From Clostridia bacterium (lineage in GTDB: Bacteria > Bacillota > Clostridia > Oscillospirales > Acutalibacteraceae), in NCBI GenBank assembly GCA_017473165.1, contig JAFUNA010000003.1:1-64000 (forward strand): a stretch of 64,000 bases of DNA, read 5' to 3'. This document shows positions 1-7,958 of the stretch, in pieces; position 1 is the stretch's first letter, and the number at the start of each line of letters is the position of its first letter. The position numbers and the translations under genes were made by a program. A model generated the notes under the pieces. That model was not told the DNA's origin and ran no database searches. It saw only the letters and a list, made by a program, of their open reading frames with translations.

Positions 1-80
1 CTATGAGGTTGATAGGTTGCATGTGTAAGCGTGGTGACACGTTCAGCTTGGCAATACTAATAGGTCGAGGGCTTGACCAT
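1..80 (+). rRNA. 23S ribosomal RNA, 3' end (partial)
   Basis: The first 80 bases match the conserved 3' end of bacterial 23S rRNA as I know it, including TACTAATAGGTCGAGG and ending near GCTTGACC. The gene begins outside the window, and the exact 3' end is estimated. No 5S rRNA is recognisable between here and the terminator at 157-178. Confidence 0.93.
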
Positions 81-156
81 ATTTAATCTCTGGTTTCATT
101 ACTTTTCCTATCCCACCTTTGTTCAGTTTTCAGGGTGTATTGATTACACTGAAATT

Positions 157-178
157 AACCGTCTCAATAGAGGCGGTT
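157..178 (+). terminator. Intrinsic terminator of the rRNA operon
   Basis: Nine-base-pair hairpin AACCGTCTC-AATA-GAGGCGGTT, containing one G-T pair, followed by TTTTTTGTTTTTG. It would end the ribosomal transcript about 80 bases after the 23S gene. Confidence 0.85.
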
Positions 179-203
179 TTTTGTTTTTGATTTTTATATA
201 GTA

Positions 204-227
204 AAACCTCCGATTTCTCGGAGGTTT
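204..227 (-). terminator. Terminator after the DUF2812 gene
   Basis: Perfect 10-bp hairpin AAACCTCCGA / TCGGAGGTTT with a four-base loop, ten bases past the stop codon of the minus-strand gene at 237. It could also work for plus-strand transcription from the rRNA side. Confidence 0.8.
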
Positions 228-236
228 ATTTTATAT

Positions 237-1580
237 TCAGCTGTTCAAAAGTTTTTCTGCTGCAAAAATAAGCTCCTCTTCCGAAGGCTCCCATCCGAAT
301 CCTATGTCAACAATTCTTTTATCATTGCAGAATGAATAAAAGTTTGTCGGTTTATTGTTTTTATAAAATCTGTAGCTTTCAAAATTATCCGAATTTAAAT
401 CAATTCTTTTATCAGAATATCCATAGTGGTTATATATTATTTCGTTTTTACATCTTTCAAGAAGTGGTGTAAACCGCACATCAATTATCTTATAACTGAT
501 ACCCAAATCATCATTAGGTTCAATGTTGTAAATCGTCCATTCGATTTCTTTAATGAGAATGGCTTCATCAATTGATTTTTCACGGGATATTGTTTTGTTG
601 CTGGTATCGTGAAAATCTGAAATATCAAGCGGTGCACCTTTATCGTGATAAACTTTATGTGCTTCAGGTCCGTCATCGGTTTCAACTATTATTTTGTCAT
701 AAGGTTTAGGAATCAGAAGATATGCACCTATTCCCGATGCAATATATGCAACAACCATAAGAAATGTAACAAAATTTTTCAGTCTTCGTTTTTTGTTTGA
801 TTTATATTCTGATTTGCTTATTTCAATTTTGGTAATATCGATGAGTTTATAAACTGTAAATCCTAATGCAATCAGACCGAGGGTAAACAAAAGATATCTT
901 AATCTCATGTCTATAAAAATAAATAGCAAAGTAATTATAATATATATGGGAGCCCAGGATAAAGCTTCAATTTTTATCAGTCTTTTTGTTTCTGTGAATT
1001 CGCCGTCATAGGCGGCTGATTTTGCTTTTTTATACCATATACAATAACTGATGATGTTGTAAACAGAAAACACGAGAAGTATAGGAATATACCAAAATAT
1101 AGTGTCATCATTAATTAATATATCTATAGGCTTTTTCCACGCTTCATATCCCAGCATTGACAAAACAAAAACGCAGACTGCAATAAGTAACGAATAACCT
1201 TCTATAATTTCGCTTTTAGCAAACTTATGTATACACTCAATCTGAATTTCTGCATCGGTTTCAATTGGGGGTGTGTATTCGTTTTCGGTGCAGAAAACGT
1301 GCATTCTGCCTGAATTCACAACGTAATTCCAACCGCCCGAGGTGCACATATCAATAAAATTCTGTCGGTCTGCAGAAACAACTATGCCCTCATTCACGTC
1401 TTTCGGGTAATATACAACGGAGAATTTTAATTTTTGCGGCTCAATTTTTTTGTATCGCCAGAAGGTTGAACCGATTATTTCAATCATCCAGCCCTTTGAT
1501 GCCATTTTTTCAAGATGTTTTTCTATGTTTGTGTGGTCATAGAGTGAAAAGAATTCAATCCGTCGCTTGATATTTTCCAT
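237..1580 (-). CDS. DUF2812 domain membrane protein
   Basis: A 447-residue protein. Residues 1-100 resemble DUF2812: a basic start, HLEKMASKGWMIE, an aromatic-rich segment and YYPKDVNEG. About five hydrophobic segments follow between residues 130 and 300, then a soluble domain. The function of DUF2812 is unknown. It is often encoded next to PadR regulators, as here: its start lies two bases after the padR stop, so the two form one operon. The operator-like promoter at 1917-1970 should control both. A terminator at 204-227 closes the unit. A role as a membrane sensor or stress protein under PadR control is inference. Confidence 0.75.
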   Translation of the reverse strand: MENIKRRIEFFSLYDHTNIEKHLEKMASKGWMIEIIGSTFWRYKKIEPQKLKFSVVYYPKDVNEGIVVSADRQNFIDMCTSGGWNYVVNSGRMHVFCTENEYTPPIETDAEIQIECIHKFAKSEIIEGYSLLIAVCVFVLSMLGYEAWKKPIDILINDDTIFWYIPILLVFSVYNIISYCIWYKKAKSAAYDGEFTETKRLIKIEALSWAPIYIIITLLFIFIDMRLRYLLFTLGLIALGFTVYKLIDITKIEISKSEYKSNKKRRLKNFVTFLMVVAYIASGIGAYLLIPKPYDKIIVETDDGPEAHKVYHDKGAPLDISDFHDTSNKTISREKSIDEAILIKEIEWTIYNIEPNDDLGISYKIIDVRFTPLLERCKNEIIYNHYGYSDKRIDLNSDNFESYRFYKNNKPTNFYSFCNDKRIVDIGFGWEPSEEELIFAAEKLLNS

Positions 1581-1582
1581 TC

Positions 1583-1900
1583 TTATTTCTCCTCTCCGAA
1601 TATTTTTTTATAATCATCAGCTTGTTTCTGTATGCGATTATATTCGTTTTTAAGTATATCTTTGCCTTTATCGGTCAGAATATAGCTTCTGCGGCGACCC
1701 TCTACTTTGGTTTCTGTAATAATTTCCTCATAAACGAATTGCTCAAGGAGATTATAGAGAGTGCCCGGTCCGAGGATAATTCTTCCGTTTGTTATTTGTC
1801 TGACTTTTTCCATGATATCCGTTCCGCAGCATTCATATTTTAAACACAGCAGAATATAAAACATCTGCTCGGTAAGAGTTTGAAATTTTGTTCTGGGCAT
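1583..1900 (-). CDS. PadR family transcriptional regulator
   Basis: A 105-residue winged-helix protein of the PadR type. It shows the typical order: LTEQMFYILLCLK in helix 1, GPGTLYNLLEQFVYEEII as the recognition helix, EGRRRSYILTDKGKDIL as the wing, and a short C-terminal dimerisation helix. PadR proteins usually repress their own operon and respond to small molecules. The start is backed by GGAGGTGA at 1905-1912. Two 14-bp repeats overlap the promoter and leader, which supports autoregulation. The downstream partner is the DUF2812 membrane protein. Confidence 0.9.
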   Translation of the reverse strand: MPRTKFQTLTEQMFYILLCLKYECCGTDIMEKVRQITNGRIILGPGTLYNLLEQFVYEEIITETKVEGRRRSYILTDKGKDILKNEYNRIQKQADDYKKIFGEEK

Positions 1901-1916
1901 CCGTTCACCTCCGAAT

Positions 1917-1970
1917 ATCGAATATCGATAATTACAGTTTCATATTAACATCGAATATCGATATTGTCAA
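1917..1970 (-). promoter_or_regulatory. padR promoter with paired operator repeats
   Basis: Reading the minus strand, TTGACA (1965-1970), a 17-base spacer and TAATAT (1942-1947) form a near-consensus promoter. The repeat ATCGAATATCGATA occurs at 1950-1963, filling most of the spacer, and again at 1917-1930, just past the expected start site. The copies are 33 bp apart, about three helical turns. This fits cooperative binding by the PadR protein encoded next door; the binding itself is inferred. Confidence 0.75.
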
Positions 1971-1982
1971 GTAAAAATATAA

Positions 1983-2011
1983 AACCGTCAGCTCGCTGTG
2001 AGCTGACGGTT
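1983..2011 (-). terminator. Terminator after the SLC13-type permease
   Basis: Perfect 12-bp hairpin AACCGTCAGCTC / GAGCTGACGGTT with a five-base loop. On the minus strand it is followed by TTATATTTTTAC. It lies just past the stop of the gene at 2021 and before the padR promoter. Confidence 0.85.
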
Positions 2012-2020
2012 GAATTTTGC

Positions 2021-3394
2021 TTATTTCCAAATAACCCAGAGAAGGAGGTAGCCTGTGATTACCGCTGCAAGGGTGAAGGGCACGCCGTATTTCATGAAGG
2101 TTGTTGACTTAACCTCATAGCCTTCCTTGCGGAGAATGCCGATGCCCGTGATGTTTGCACTTGCACCGATGGGTGTAAGATTTCCGCCAAGGGTCGCACC
2201 GCAGAGCAGCCCGTAATAGAGAAGCTTGGGCTCAATTCCGAGATCCATTGCAATAACAGGAACAACGGAAAGCATTGTTGCGGTATAGGGAATGTTGTCG
2301 ATAAATGCGGAAAGAATTACTGACATCCATACGATGATTGTGAAAACTATGAACGGTGAGCCCGAACCGAGGCTTGCGATTGCGCCGCCGATAACATCGA
2401 TAACGCCTGCGCTCTTAACGCCGCCGATAACAACGAAAAGTCCCGTGAGAAGCACGATTGTGTAGTAGTCGATTTCCTTGAAAGCATTTTTGACGATTTC
2501 GGTGTTCTTTTTAATGAGAAGCTCACAAATGATGCCTACAAGGAAGAACGCAATGCAGATTATGCCGTTTGTGATATCAGGCTTGTAGAACTGACCTTCT
2601 GCCGCTCCGTCTTTGTAAGGAATGAACGAAACTGCAATAAGAGCAACAACCGTTCCGACAAGAAGGAAGGTGGGAAACTTGTCCTCAACCTTTGTGCGGC
2701 TGTTGAAGCTGATTTTTGTGTTTTCTTTGCGGAACATAAAGAGAATAATAAGAGCACTGACAAGTGCACCCGCTTCAACAATCCAGAACATACCGGGCTT
2801 GCCTTCGTCAACAAAGAAATCCGAAAAGTCAAGGTTTACGGACTTTGCAAGAAGGATTGACGTTGTGTCGCCGACAAGAGTGGCAGCACCCTGCAGGTTT
2901 GAGGAAACCGCAATGCAGATGATTGAGGGAACGGGGGAAACATCAAGCTTTTTGCAGAATGCGAGGGCAACGGGTGCAATCATGAGAACGGTTGCAACGT
3001 TGTCAACAAAGGCGGAAACGATGCCTGCGAAAAGTGACATTGCAACAACTGCCCATTTCATGTTAGGCATTTTTGAAATCAGAATGTCGGACATAAGCTG
3101 TGGCATTTTTGACTCGATGAAGAGGTAAACCGTGCCCATTGTGCCCGCAATCATCATGATTACGTTCCAGTCAATTTCGGAAAGAGCCTGTGAAAGACCG
3201 TATGAATAAGTGCCGCCGTCGAGGGCGAAAAAGCCTTCGCCGAAAAGATTGGGGCTTGCAACGGAGATTATTCCGAGAGCGATGAAAATAATTGCCGAAG
3301 CAACGGTAACGTGAGGTCTGATTTTCTGAAATGCCAGCATAAGAACATAAGTTACGGCAAAGATAACCAGAGCGGTGATGGTGATAGGACTCAT
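2021..3394 (-). CDS. SLC13/ArsB/NhaD superfamily permease
   Basis: A 457-residue polytopic membrane protein with about 11-12 hydrophobic segments and the two-repeat layout of the ion transporter superfamily. Each half carries a matching motif: VDNVATVLMIAPVALAF (around 130) and IDNIPYTATMLSVVPVI (around 360). The second is followed by GGNLTPIGASANITGIGIL, a superfamily hallmark. Members move dicarboxylates, sulfate, arsenite or sodium/protons, and the substrate cannot be read here. RBS AGGAG sits 6-7 bases before the ATG. The gene stands alone behind a roughly 190-base leader that looks like an attenuator, so its expression is probably set by a ligand or ion. Confidence 0.85.
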   Translation of the reverse strand: MSPITITALVIFAVTYVLMLAFQKIRPHVTVASAIIFIALGIISVASPNLFGEGFFALDGGTYSYGLSQALSEIDWNVIMMIAGTMGTVYLFIESKMPQLMSDILISKMPNMKWAVVAMSLFAGIVSAFVDNVATVLMIAPVALAFCKKLDVSPVPSIICIAVSSNLQGAATLVGDTTSILLAKSVNLDFSDFFVDEGKPGMFWIVEAGALVSALIILFMFRKENTKISFNSRTKVEDKFPTFLLVGTVVALIAVSFIPYKDGAAEGQFYKPDITNGIICIAFFLVGIICELLIKKNTEIVKNAFKEIDYYTIVLLTGLFVVIGGVKSAGVIDVIGGAIASLGSGSPFIVFTIIVWMSVILSAFIDNIPYTATMLSVVPVIAMDLGIEPKLLYYGLLCGATLGGNLTPIGASANITGIGILRKEGYEVKSTTFMKYGVPFTLAAVITGYLLLWVIWK

Positions 3395-3431
3395 ATCTTT
3401 TCTCCTGTGTTTTATTTGGTGCTGTCTGAAT

Positions 3432-3465
3432 AAAAAAACAGAATCCGCAGGAATTACGGATTCTG
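3432..3465 (-). terminator. Leader terminator upstream of the permease
   Basis: Minus-strand hairpin CAGAATCCG / CGGATTCTG (3457-3465 with 3439-3447), followed by seven U at 3432-3438. It lies inside the 5' leader, before the start codon at 3394, so it can only act as a regulated or partial terminator. Confidence 0.8.
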
Positions 3466-3583
3466 TCTGAATTCGGATAGGACACAGGGCAAAGCTTACC
3501 CTATGTTAAATCAAAATTACAGTTCATAACAAATAGAACATCAAATGCTCTATGACAGACTCCACCACTTATTCTGAACTGCG
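3466..3583 (-). promoter_or_regulatory. Candidate riboswitch-like attenuator leader
   Basis: On the minus strand the leader folds into a helix CAGTTCA/TGAACTG (3575-3581 with 3520-3526), enclosing a hairpin at 3534-3552, and then a second hairpin at 3482-3506. The segment GGAGTCTGTC (3554-3563), inside the first domain, can pair at 9 of 10 bases with GACAGAATCC (3458-3467), the 5' arm of the leader terminator. This gives mutually exclusive antiterminator and terminator folds. I cannot match it to a known riboswitch class. Confidence 0.6.
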
Positions 3584-3589
3584 TGCATA

Positions 3590-3618
3590 ATTATACATCA
3601 ATAATGCAGTAATGTCAA
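3590..3618 (-). promoter_or_regulatory. Promoter for the permease leader
   Basis: TTGACA (3613-3618), a 17-base spacer and a perfect TATAAT (3590-3595) on the minus strand. Transcription should begin near 3583, giving about 190 bases of leader before the start codon. Confidence 0.85.
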
Positions 3619-3662
3619 CATAATTTGTTGAAATGTTACAAATTGATATATTTTATCGATTG

Positions 3663-5252
3663 TTAAAATGCTTCAACTGCGGCTTTTTCTGCTGCAAGAC
3701 CCTTCTTGTAGTTTTCAAGGAATGCCTTGAAGCCTGCAATATCATCTGCATCGGGAGCAATTTCGGTTGATTCCTGACCTGCAAAAACCTTGTTTTCAAG
3801 GTATGCGTCAAGGCTTTCGCCGTCAGCCTTGCTTACCATGTATTCGGCAAGGATTGCAACGCCCCAGGGACCGCCTTCGCCTGCGGTTTTCATAACGGAA
3901 ACGGGAGCTTCGAGAGCTGCACCCATAATCTTCTGACCTGCAACGGGAGCTTTGAAATATCCGCCGTGACCGAGAATTCTGTCAATCTTAACATCTTCGT
4001 CAGCAAGGATTTCCATGCCAAGGCTTAAGGTTGCGGCAGCGGAGCAAAGCTGAACTCTTGCAAAGTTTTCAAGGTTGAACTTGCTGTCGGGTCCTCTGAA
4101 GAAGAGGGGCTTACCGCTGTCAAGACCTGTGATAACCTCGCCCGAAAGGTAGTTATAGGCAACAAGACCGCCGCAGTCCTTGTCGCCGTTAAGAGCAACC
4201 TCAAACATCTTATCGAGCACCTTGTAGATGCTGACATCCATGCCCATAGCCTTGCAGAACGAGGTGAGAAGTCCTGCCCATGCGTCAATTTCGCCCGAGC
4301 AGTTGTTGCAATGCACCATTGCAACGGGTTTGCCTGCGGGAGTTGTTACCATATCAATTTCGGGATAGAGCTTTGAAAGTGCCTTTTCAAGAACAACCAT
4401 AAGGAAAATGGATGTGCCTGCAGAAACGTTACCTGTTCTGACTGCAACGGAATTTGTTGCAACCATTCCCGTGCCTGCATCGCCTTCGGGAGGGCAGAGG
4501 GGGATACCGGGCTTGAATTCGCCTGTGGGGTCAAGAAGAAGTGCACCTTCTTCGGTGAGAGTACCTGCATTTTCGCCCGCAACAAGAACCTTGGGAAGAA
4601 TTCCTTCGATGTTCCAGGGGAAATTCTTGTCTGCAATTTTTTCGTCAAACTGACGGAGCATTTTCTTGTCGTAATCGTTTGTTTCGCTGTCGATGGGGAA
4701 CATTCCCGAAGCTTCGCCGACACCGATAACCTTGTTGCCTGTCAGCTTCCAATGAACATAAGCTGCAAGGGTTGCAATAAAATCAACATCTTTAACGTGC
4801 TCCTCGCCGTTGAGAATTGCCTGATAGATGTGAGCGATGCTCCAGCGCTGGGGGATATTGAAATCAAAGAGTGCGGAAAGCTCTTCCGCAGCCTTTGTGG
4901 TGATTGTGTTTCTCCATGTTCTGAACGGTGCAAGCTGATTGCCGTTTTTGTCAAAAGCAAGGTAGCCGTGCATCATGCCGCTGATGCCGAGTGCACCGAC
5001 AGTTGTGAGCTTTGCGGAGTACTTTTTTTCAACATCAGCCTTAAGCTTTGCAAAAGCACCCTGAAGACCTGTCCATACCTGCTCAAGAGGATAAGTCCAG
5101 ACGCCGTTGTCATAGGTGTTTTCCCAGTCATAGCTGCCCGATGCAAGGGGCTCATGGTTTTTGCCGATAAGAACGGCTTTGATTCTTGTTGAGCCGAATT
5201 CGATGCCCAGAGCGGTCTGTGCGGATTCGATTGCGAGTTTTATATTTTCCAT
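3663..5252 (-). CDS. FGGY-family carbohydrate kinase
   Basis: A 529-residue two-domain sugar kinase. The N-terminal phosphate loop is [16 protein letters not shown]. Next come the sugar-site stretch [16 protein letters not shown] and the catalytic-loop motif [12 protein letters not shown], whose Asp is the expected base. The C-terminal ATP domain has [24 protein letters not shown] enzymes phosphorylate pentoses, pentuloses or glycerol-like sugars with ATP in the cytoplasm. A xylulokinase- or ribulokinase-type role is possible, but the substrate is not fixed by the sequence. It is transcribed away from the sugar symporter at 5417, so the pair may serve the same sugar. No clear terminator separates its end from the next minus-strand promoter. 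Confidence 0.88.
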   Translation of the reverse strand: MENIKLAIESAQTALGIEFGSTRIKAVLIGKNHEPLASGSYDWENTYDNGVWTYPLEQVWTGLQGAFAKLKADVEKKYSAKLTTVGALGISGMMHGYLAFDKNGNQLAPFRTWRNTITTKAAEELSALFDFNIPQRWSIAHIYQAILNGEEHVKDVDFIATLAAYVHWKLTGNKVIGVGEASGMFPIDSETNDYDKKMLRQFDEKIADKNFPWNIEGILPKVLVAGENAGTLTEEGALLLDPTGEFKPGIPLCPPEGDAGTGMVATNSVAVRTGNVSAGTSIFLMVVLEKALSKLYPEIDMVTTPAGKPVAMVHCNNCSGEIDAWAGLLTSFCKAMGMDVSIYKVLDKMFEVALNGDKDCGGLVAYNYLSGEVITGLDSGKPLFFRGPDSKFNLENFARVQLCSAAATLSLGMEILADEDVKIDRILGHGGYFKAPVAGQKIMGAALEAPVSVMKTAGEGGPWGVAILAEYMVSKADGESLDAYLENKVFAGQESTEIAPDADDIAGFKAFLENYKKGLAAEKAAVEAF

Positions 5253-5291
5253 AGTAAAAACCTCCGTTTGAAGCCAAATTTACACACTACT

Positions 5292-5320
5292 ATAATAACA
5301 AAACCGACCTCTGCCGTCAA
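5292..5320 (-). promoter_or_regulatory. Promoter of the FGGY kinase
   Basis: Minus strand: TTGACG (5315-5320), a 17-base spacer and TATTAT (5292-5297), followed by a GGAGG ribosome site before the ATG at 5252. It is divergent to the symporter promoter 60-90 bases away. Confidence 0.7.
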
Positions 5321-5356
5321 GAAAAAATATAAATTAAACAAAAACGGTATAAAATG

Positions 5357-5385
5357 TTGCAATTATTTATTCATTTTGATATAAT
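5357..5385 (+). promoter_or_regulatory. Promoter of the GPH symporter
   Basis: TTGCAA (5357-5362), a 17-base spacer and TATAAT (5380-5385), 31 bases before the start codon. AAAGGAGG follows at 5403-5410. Confidence 0.7.
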
Positions 5386-5416
5386 AACTTTTATATAAAG
5401 CTAAAGGAGGAAGACC

Positions 5417-7846
5417 ATGAATTTGGCCGAAACAGTCAGAGAGGGATATTCCAAGGTTAAAACATATTGGAAAACGCCTCCTCTCGGAAAGTACATGAGT
5501 TTTAAAGAAATCGCATCCCTTGCAGGCGGCGGAATAGGTGTAAAGTTTATCATCACCTGTATTTCTGCTGTATTGCTCTCTGCAACAAACGTTTTTGTAG
5601 GTAACACAATCGGCATTGAGCCGATGAATATGTATTTCATATATATTCTTGCCGTTATCATAAGCTTCCCGCTGACGATGTTCAGGGCATACATAATCGA
5701 CAATGCCCGTAACAGAAAGGGAAAATACAGACCCTATATTTTATCCATGGGTATTCCCACGATAATTCTTGCCATAGGCTATTTCTGGATGCCTTATGAA
5801 AAAATGGGCAGCCAGATGATGAAATGTGCCGTTGTTCTTTTTTTCAACATCGGCTTCCAGTTCTTCTATAATTTCCTTTATGATGCCTATGATAATTATA
5901 TTGTTGTTCTTTCTCCCAACACGCAGGAACGTTCCAACGTTTCTTCAATCAAATCCGTAACAGATTCGCTTGCTCCGTCAATAACGCAGATAATCATACC
6001 TTTGCTTGCATCAGCCATTATCGGAACAAATAACCTTAACGATATCCGACTTTACAGATATATATGGCCTCCCATTCTTATTGTCGGATTCTTTTTGAGT
6101 GTTATCGTTTATGTAAACACCGAAGAAAAGATTGTTCAGGCGAAAACCCACGTTGTTCAGATTAAGTTTATTGATGCCCTGCGTGCGGTTGCAAAGAACA
6201 AGTATTTCTGGGTTATCTCGCTTGCAGGCTGGCTCGGATTCCTTGAAGGCTCATGTCTTAACATTCTGAACTGGCTCTATTCCTATCAGCACGCCTGCAC
6301 AGCTGCACAGTATTCGCTTATATATGCCATTTACGGCAACGCATCGTTCTGGGGTATGCTTCTTGCTCCGTTTTCAATCAAGAAATTCGGCAAAAGAAAT
6401 ACTCTTATTTTCACCAATTTCCTCAATATAGTATTCATTGCGGCAATCTATCCCGTTGTAAAGTATGCGGATATGAGCATAATGATCTGGCTTGTAATGA
6501 TTTGCCTTTGGTTCAATGCCCTTGTAGGCTCGTTTGCACATATCCTTACTCCGAGCCTTAACGGCGACATCCGTGACTATCAGCAGTATATCACAGGCGA
6601 AAGAATCGACGGTATGTTTGCGGCTGTAGGTCTTATCGGCAGCGTTGTAACAATGGCAACAAGCTCTGTTCTTCCCGCAATCTATGAAAAAATCGGCTTC
6701 AACGAAACAAAGCTTGCCGAGCTTCTTCCGCTTATTGTTGCACAGGAAGGCGAGCTCATTGACCCCACAAACGTTTATAACGTTCTCTATCACAAGGAAA
6801 CCTTCATAAGCATTTTCGGCGTTCTGATAGCAGTTTCAATCCTCGGTGCGGCAATGAACGTTATTCCCTACTTCTTCTATGACCTTACAGAAATCAAGCA
6901 GCAGGGTATGATTAAGGTTCTTCAGATAAGAGCCCTCTTTGAGGATTACGGCAACGGCGTTCTCAAGGATAAAGACCTTGTTGAAGCAATCGAGTCAATC
7001 AGAGAAGCCAATGACCTTGCAGACGCAGAGCCTCTGAATCTCAAGGAAATAAAGGCACAAAAGAAAAATGCCTCGGGCAAGGATGAAAAGAAGGCTGCCA
7101 AAAAGGCATATAAAGATGCGGTTGAATTTAACAAGAAAATTGAAATTTCAAAATTCATTCTTGATGAAATGGACCGCTTCAATACAACTCACGGCAGAAT
7201 TCAGCTTGAAGATGCCCGCAAAACGGCAAATGCAGGCTATGATGTGATTTATAATTATGACAAATCCGAGCTCGCAATCGCAAGGGCTCTTCCTTCATCA
7301 ACAGAAGAAGAAAAGGCTTACAGAAAAGAATCAATTTCAACTGCAAAGGATTTCATTGATGCAAAGAAGGCTGCCGCGAAGTATTATTCAAACAACATAA
7401 CAGAATTTGATGTTTCCGTTTTCGAAAAGCTCTTCGGAAAAGAAGATGAGCTTGACGCACTTCTCAAGGATACATATCAGAAGCTTTATAAAGCAAGAGA
7501 TGAAAAGGATAAGGAAAAAATCTCTCTTTACAGCTTTGAAATCAAGAAAATCAAGGGTCAGCAGAAGGCACTCGAAAAAGAAATCAAAAAAGCAACCAAC
7601 GATAACTCTGTTTATAACCGTGCTGCAAAGCCCATTATCAAGGCTAAAAAGCTTGTTACACAGAGCGAAAACTATGCAAGATTTGACGAAATCGCCGCAA
7701 TGTATGACGAAGCAAAAGCCCGTCACGAGCAGGCAATGGCAAAGGCTGCCGCAGAGGCTGCCCGTGTAGCTGCCGAGGAAAAGGCATACGGCGAAAAGCT
7801 CAGAGCAGAAAAAGCTGCAAAGAGAGCTGCAAAAAAAAATAAATAA
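5417..7846 (+). CDS. GPH-family sugar symporter with a long cytosolic C-terminal tail
   Basis: An 809-residue protein. Residues 1 to about 490 form a 12-helix major-facilitator transporter of the glycoside-pentoside-hexuronide (MelB-like) type. The family loop after helix 2 is visible as DNARNRKGKYRPYI. The rest, about 320 residues, has no membrane segments. It is rich in Lys, Ala and Glu with predicted coiled coil (for example KNASGKDEKKAAKKAYKDAV), and it ends in an Ala/Arg/Lys repeat. Normal GPH transporters stop near 450-500 residues, so this tail is unusual. The transporter should take up glycosides by cation symport. Neighbours are a divergent FGGY kinase and a downstream alpha-mannosidase, suggesting mannoside or pentoside use. 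Confidence 0.85.
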   Translation: MNLAETVREGYSKVKTYWKTPPLGKYMSFKEIASLAGGGIGVKFIITCISAVLLSATNVFVGNTIGIEPMNMYFIYILAVIISFPLTMFRAYIIDNARNRKGKYRPYILSMGIPTIILAIGYFWMPYEKMGSQMMKCAVVLFFNIGFQFFYNFLYDAYDNYIVVLSPNTQERSNVSSIKSVTDSLAPSITQIIIPLLASAIIGTNNLNDIRLYRYIWPPILIVGFFLSVIVYVNTEEKIVQAKTHVVQIKFIDALRAVAKNKYFWVISLAGWLGFLEGSCLNILNWLYSYQHACTAAQYSLIYAIYGNASFWGMLLAPFSIKKFGKRNTLIFTNFLNIVFIAAIYPVVKYADMSIMIWLVMICLWFNALVGSFAHILTPSLNGDIRDYQQYITGERIDGMFAAVGLIGSVVTMATSSVLPAIYEKIGFNETKLAELLPLIVAQEGELIDPTNVYNVLYHKETFISIFGVLIAVSILGAAMNVIPYFFYDLTEIKQQGMIKVLQIRALFEDYGNGVLKDKDLVEAIESIREANDLADAEPLNLKEIKAQKKNASGKDEKKAAKKAYKDAVEFNKKIEISKFILDEMDRFNTTHGRIQLEDARKTANAGYDVIYNYDKSELAIARALPSSTEEEKAYRKESISTAKDFIDAKKAAAKYYSNNITEFDVSVFEKLFGKEDELDALLKDTYQKLYKARDEKDKEKISLYSFEIKKIKGQQKALEKEIKKATNDNSVYNRAAKPIIKAKKLVTQSENYARFDEIAAMYDEAKARHEQAMAKAAAEAARVAAEEKAYGEKLRAEKAAKRAAKKNK

Positions 7847-7853
7847 TTCAAGG

Positions 7854-7883
7854 AAATCCCGAAAGTTAAATCTTTCGGGATTT
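7854..7883 (+). terminator. Terminator after the symporter
   Basis: Hairpin AAATCCCGAAAG / CTTTCGGGATTT with a six-base loop, continuing into TTT. It separates the symporter from the mannosidase, which has its own promoter. Confidence 0.9.
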
Positions 7884-7897
7884 TTTCACTTTTGTCA

Positions 7898-7926
7898 TTG
7901 AGTTTTAAATATATAAGTGCTATAAT
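7898..7926 (+). promoter_or_regulatory. Promoter of the alpha-mannosidase gene
   Basis: TTGAGT (7898-7903), a 17-base spacer and TATAAT (7921-7926), 32 bases before the ATG. Confidence 0.7.
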
Positions 7927-7958
7927 AAATCGATTTCTGTCCGAAAGGATGATCGAAA

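Noticed and set aside
81..156. Possible 5S rRNA or tRNA after the 23S gene
   Set aside because: It is too short for 5S, and no cloverleaf or conserved 5S segment can be seen.
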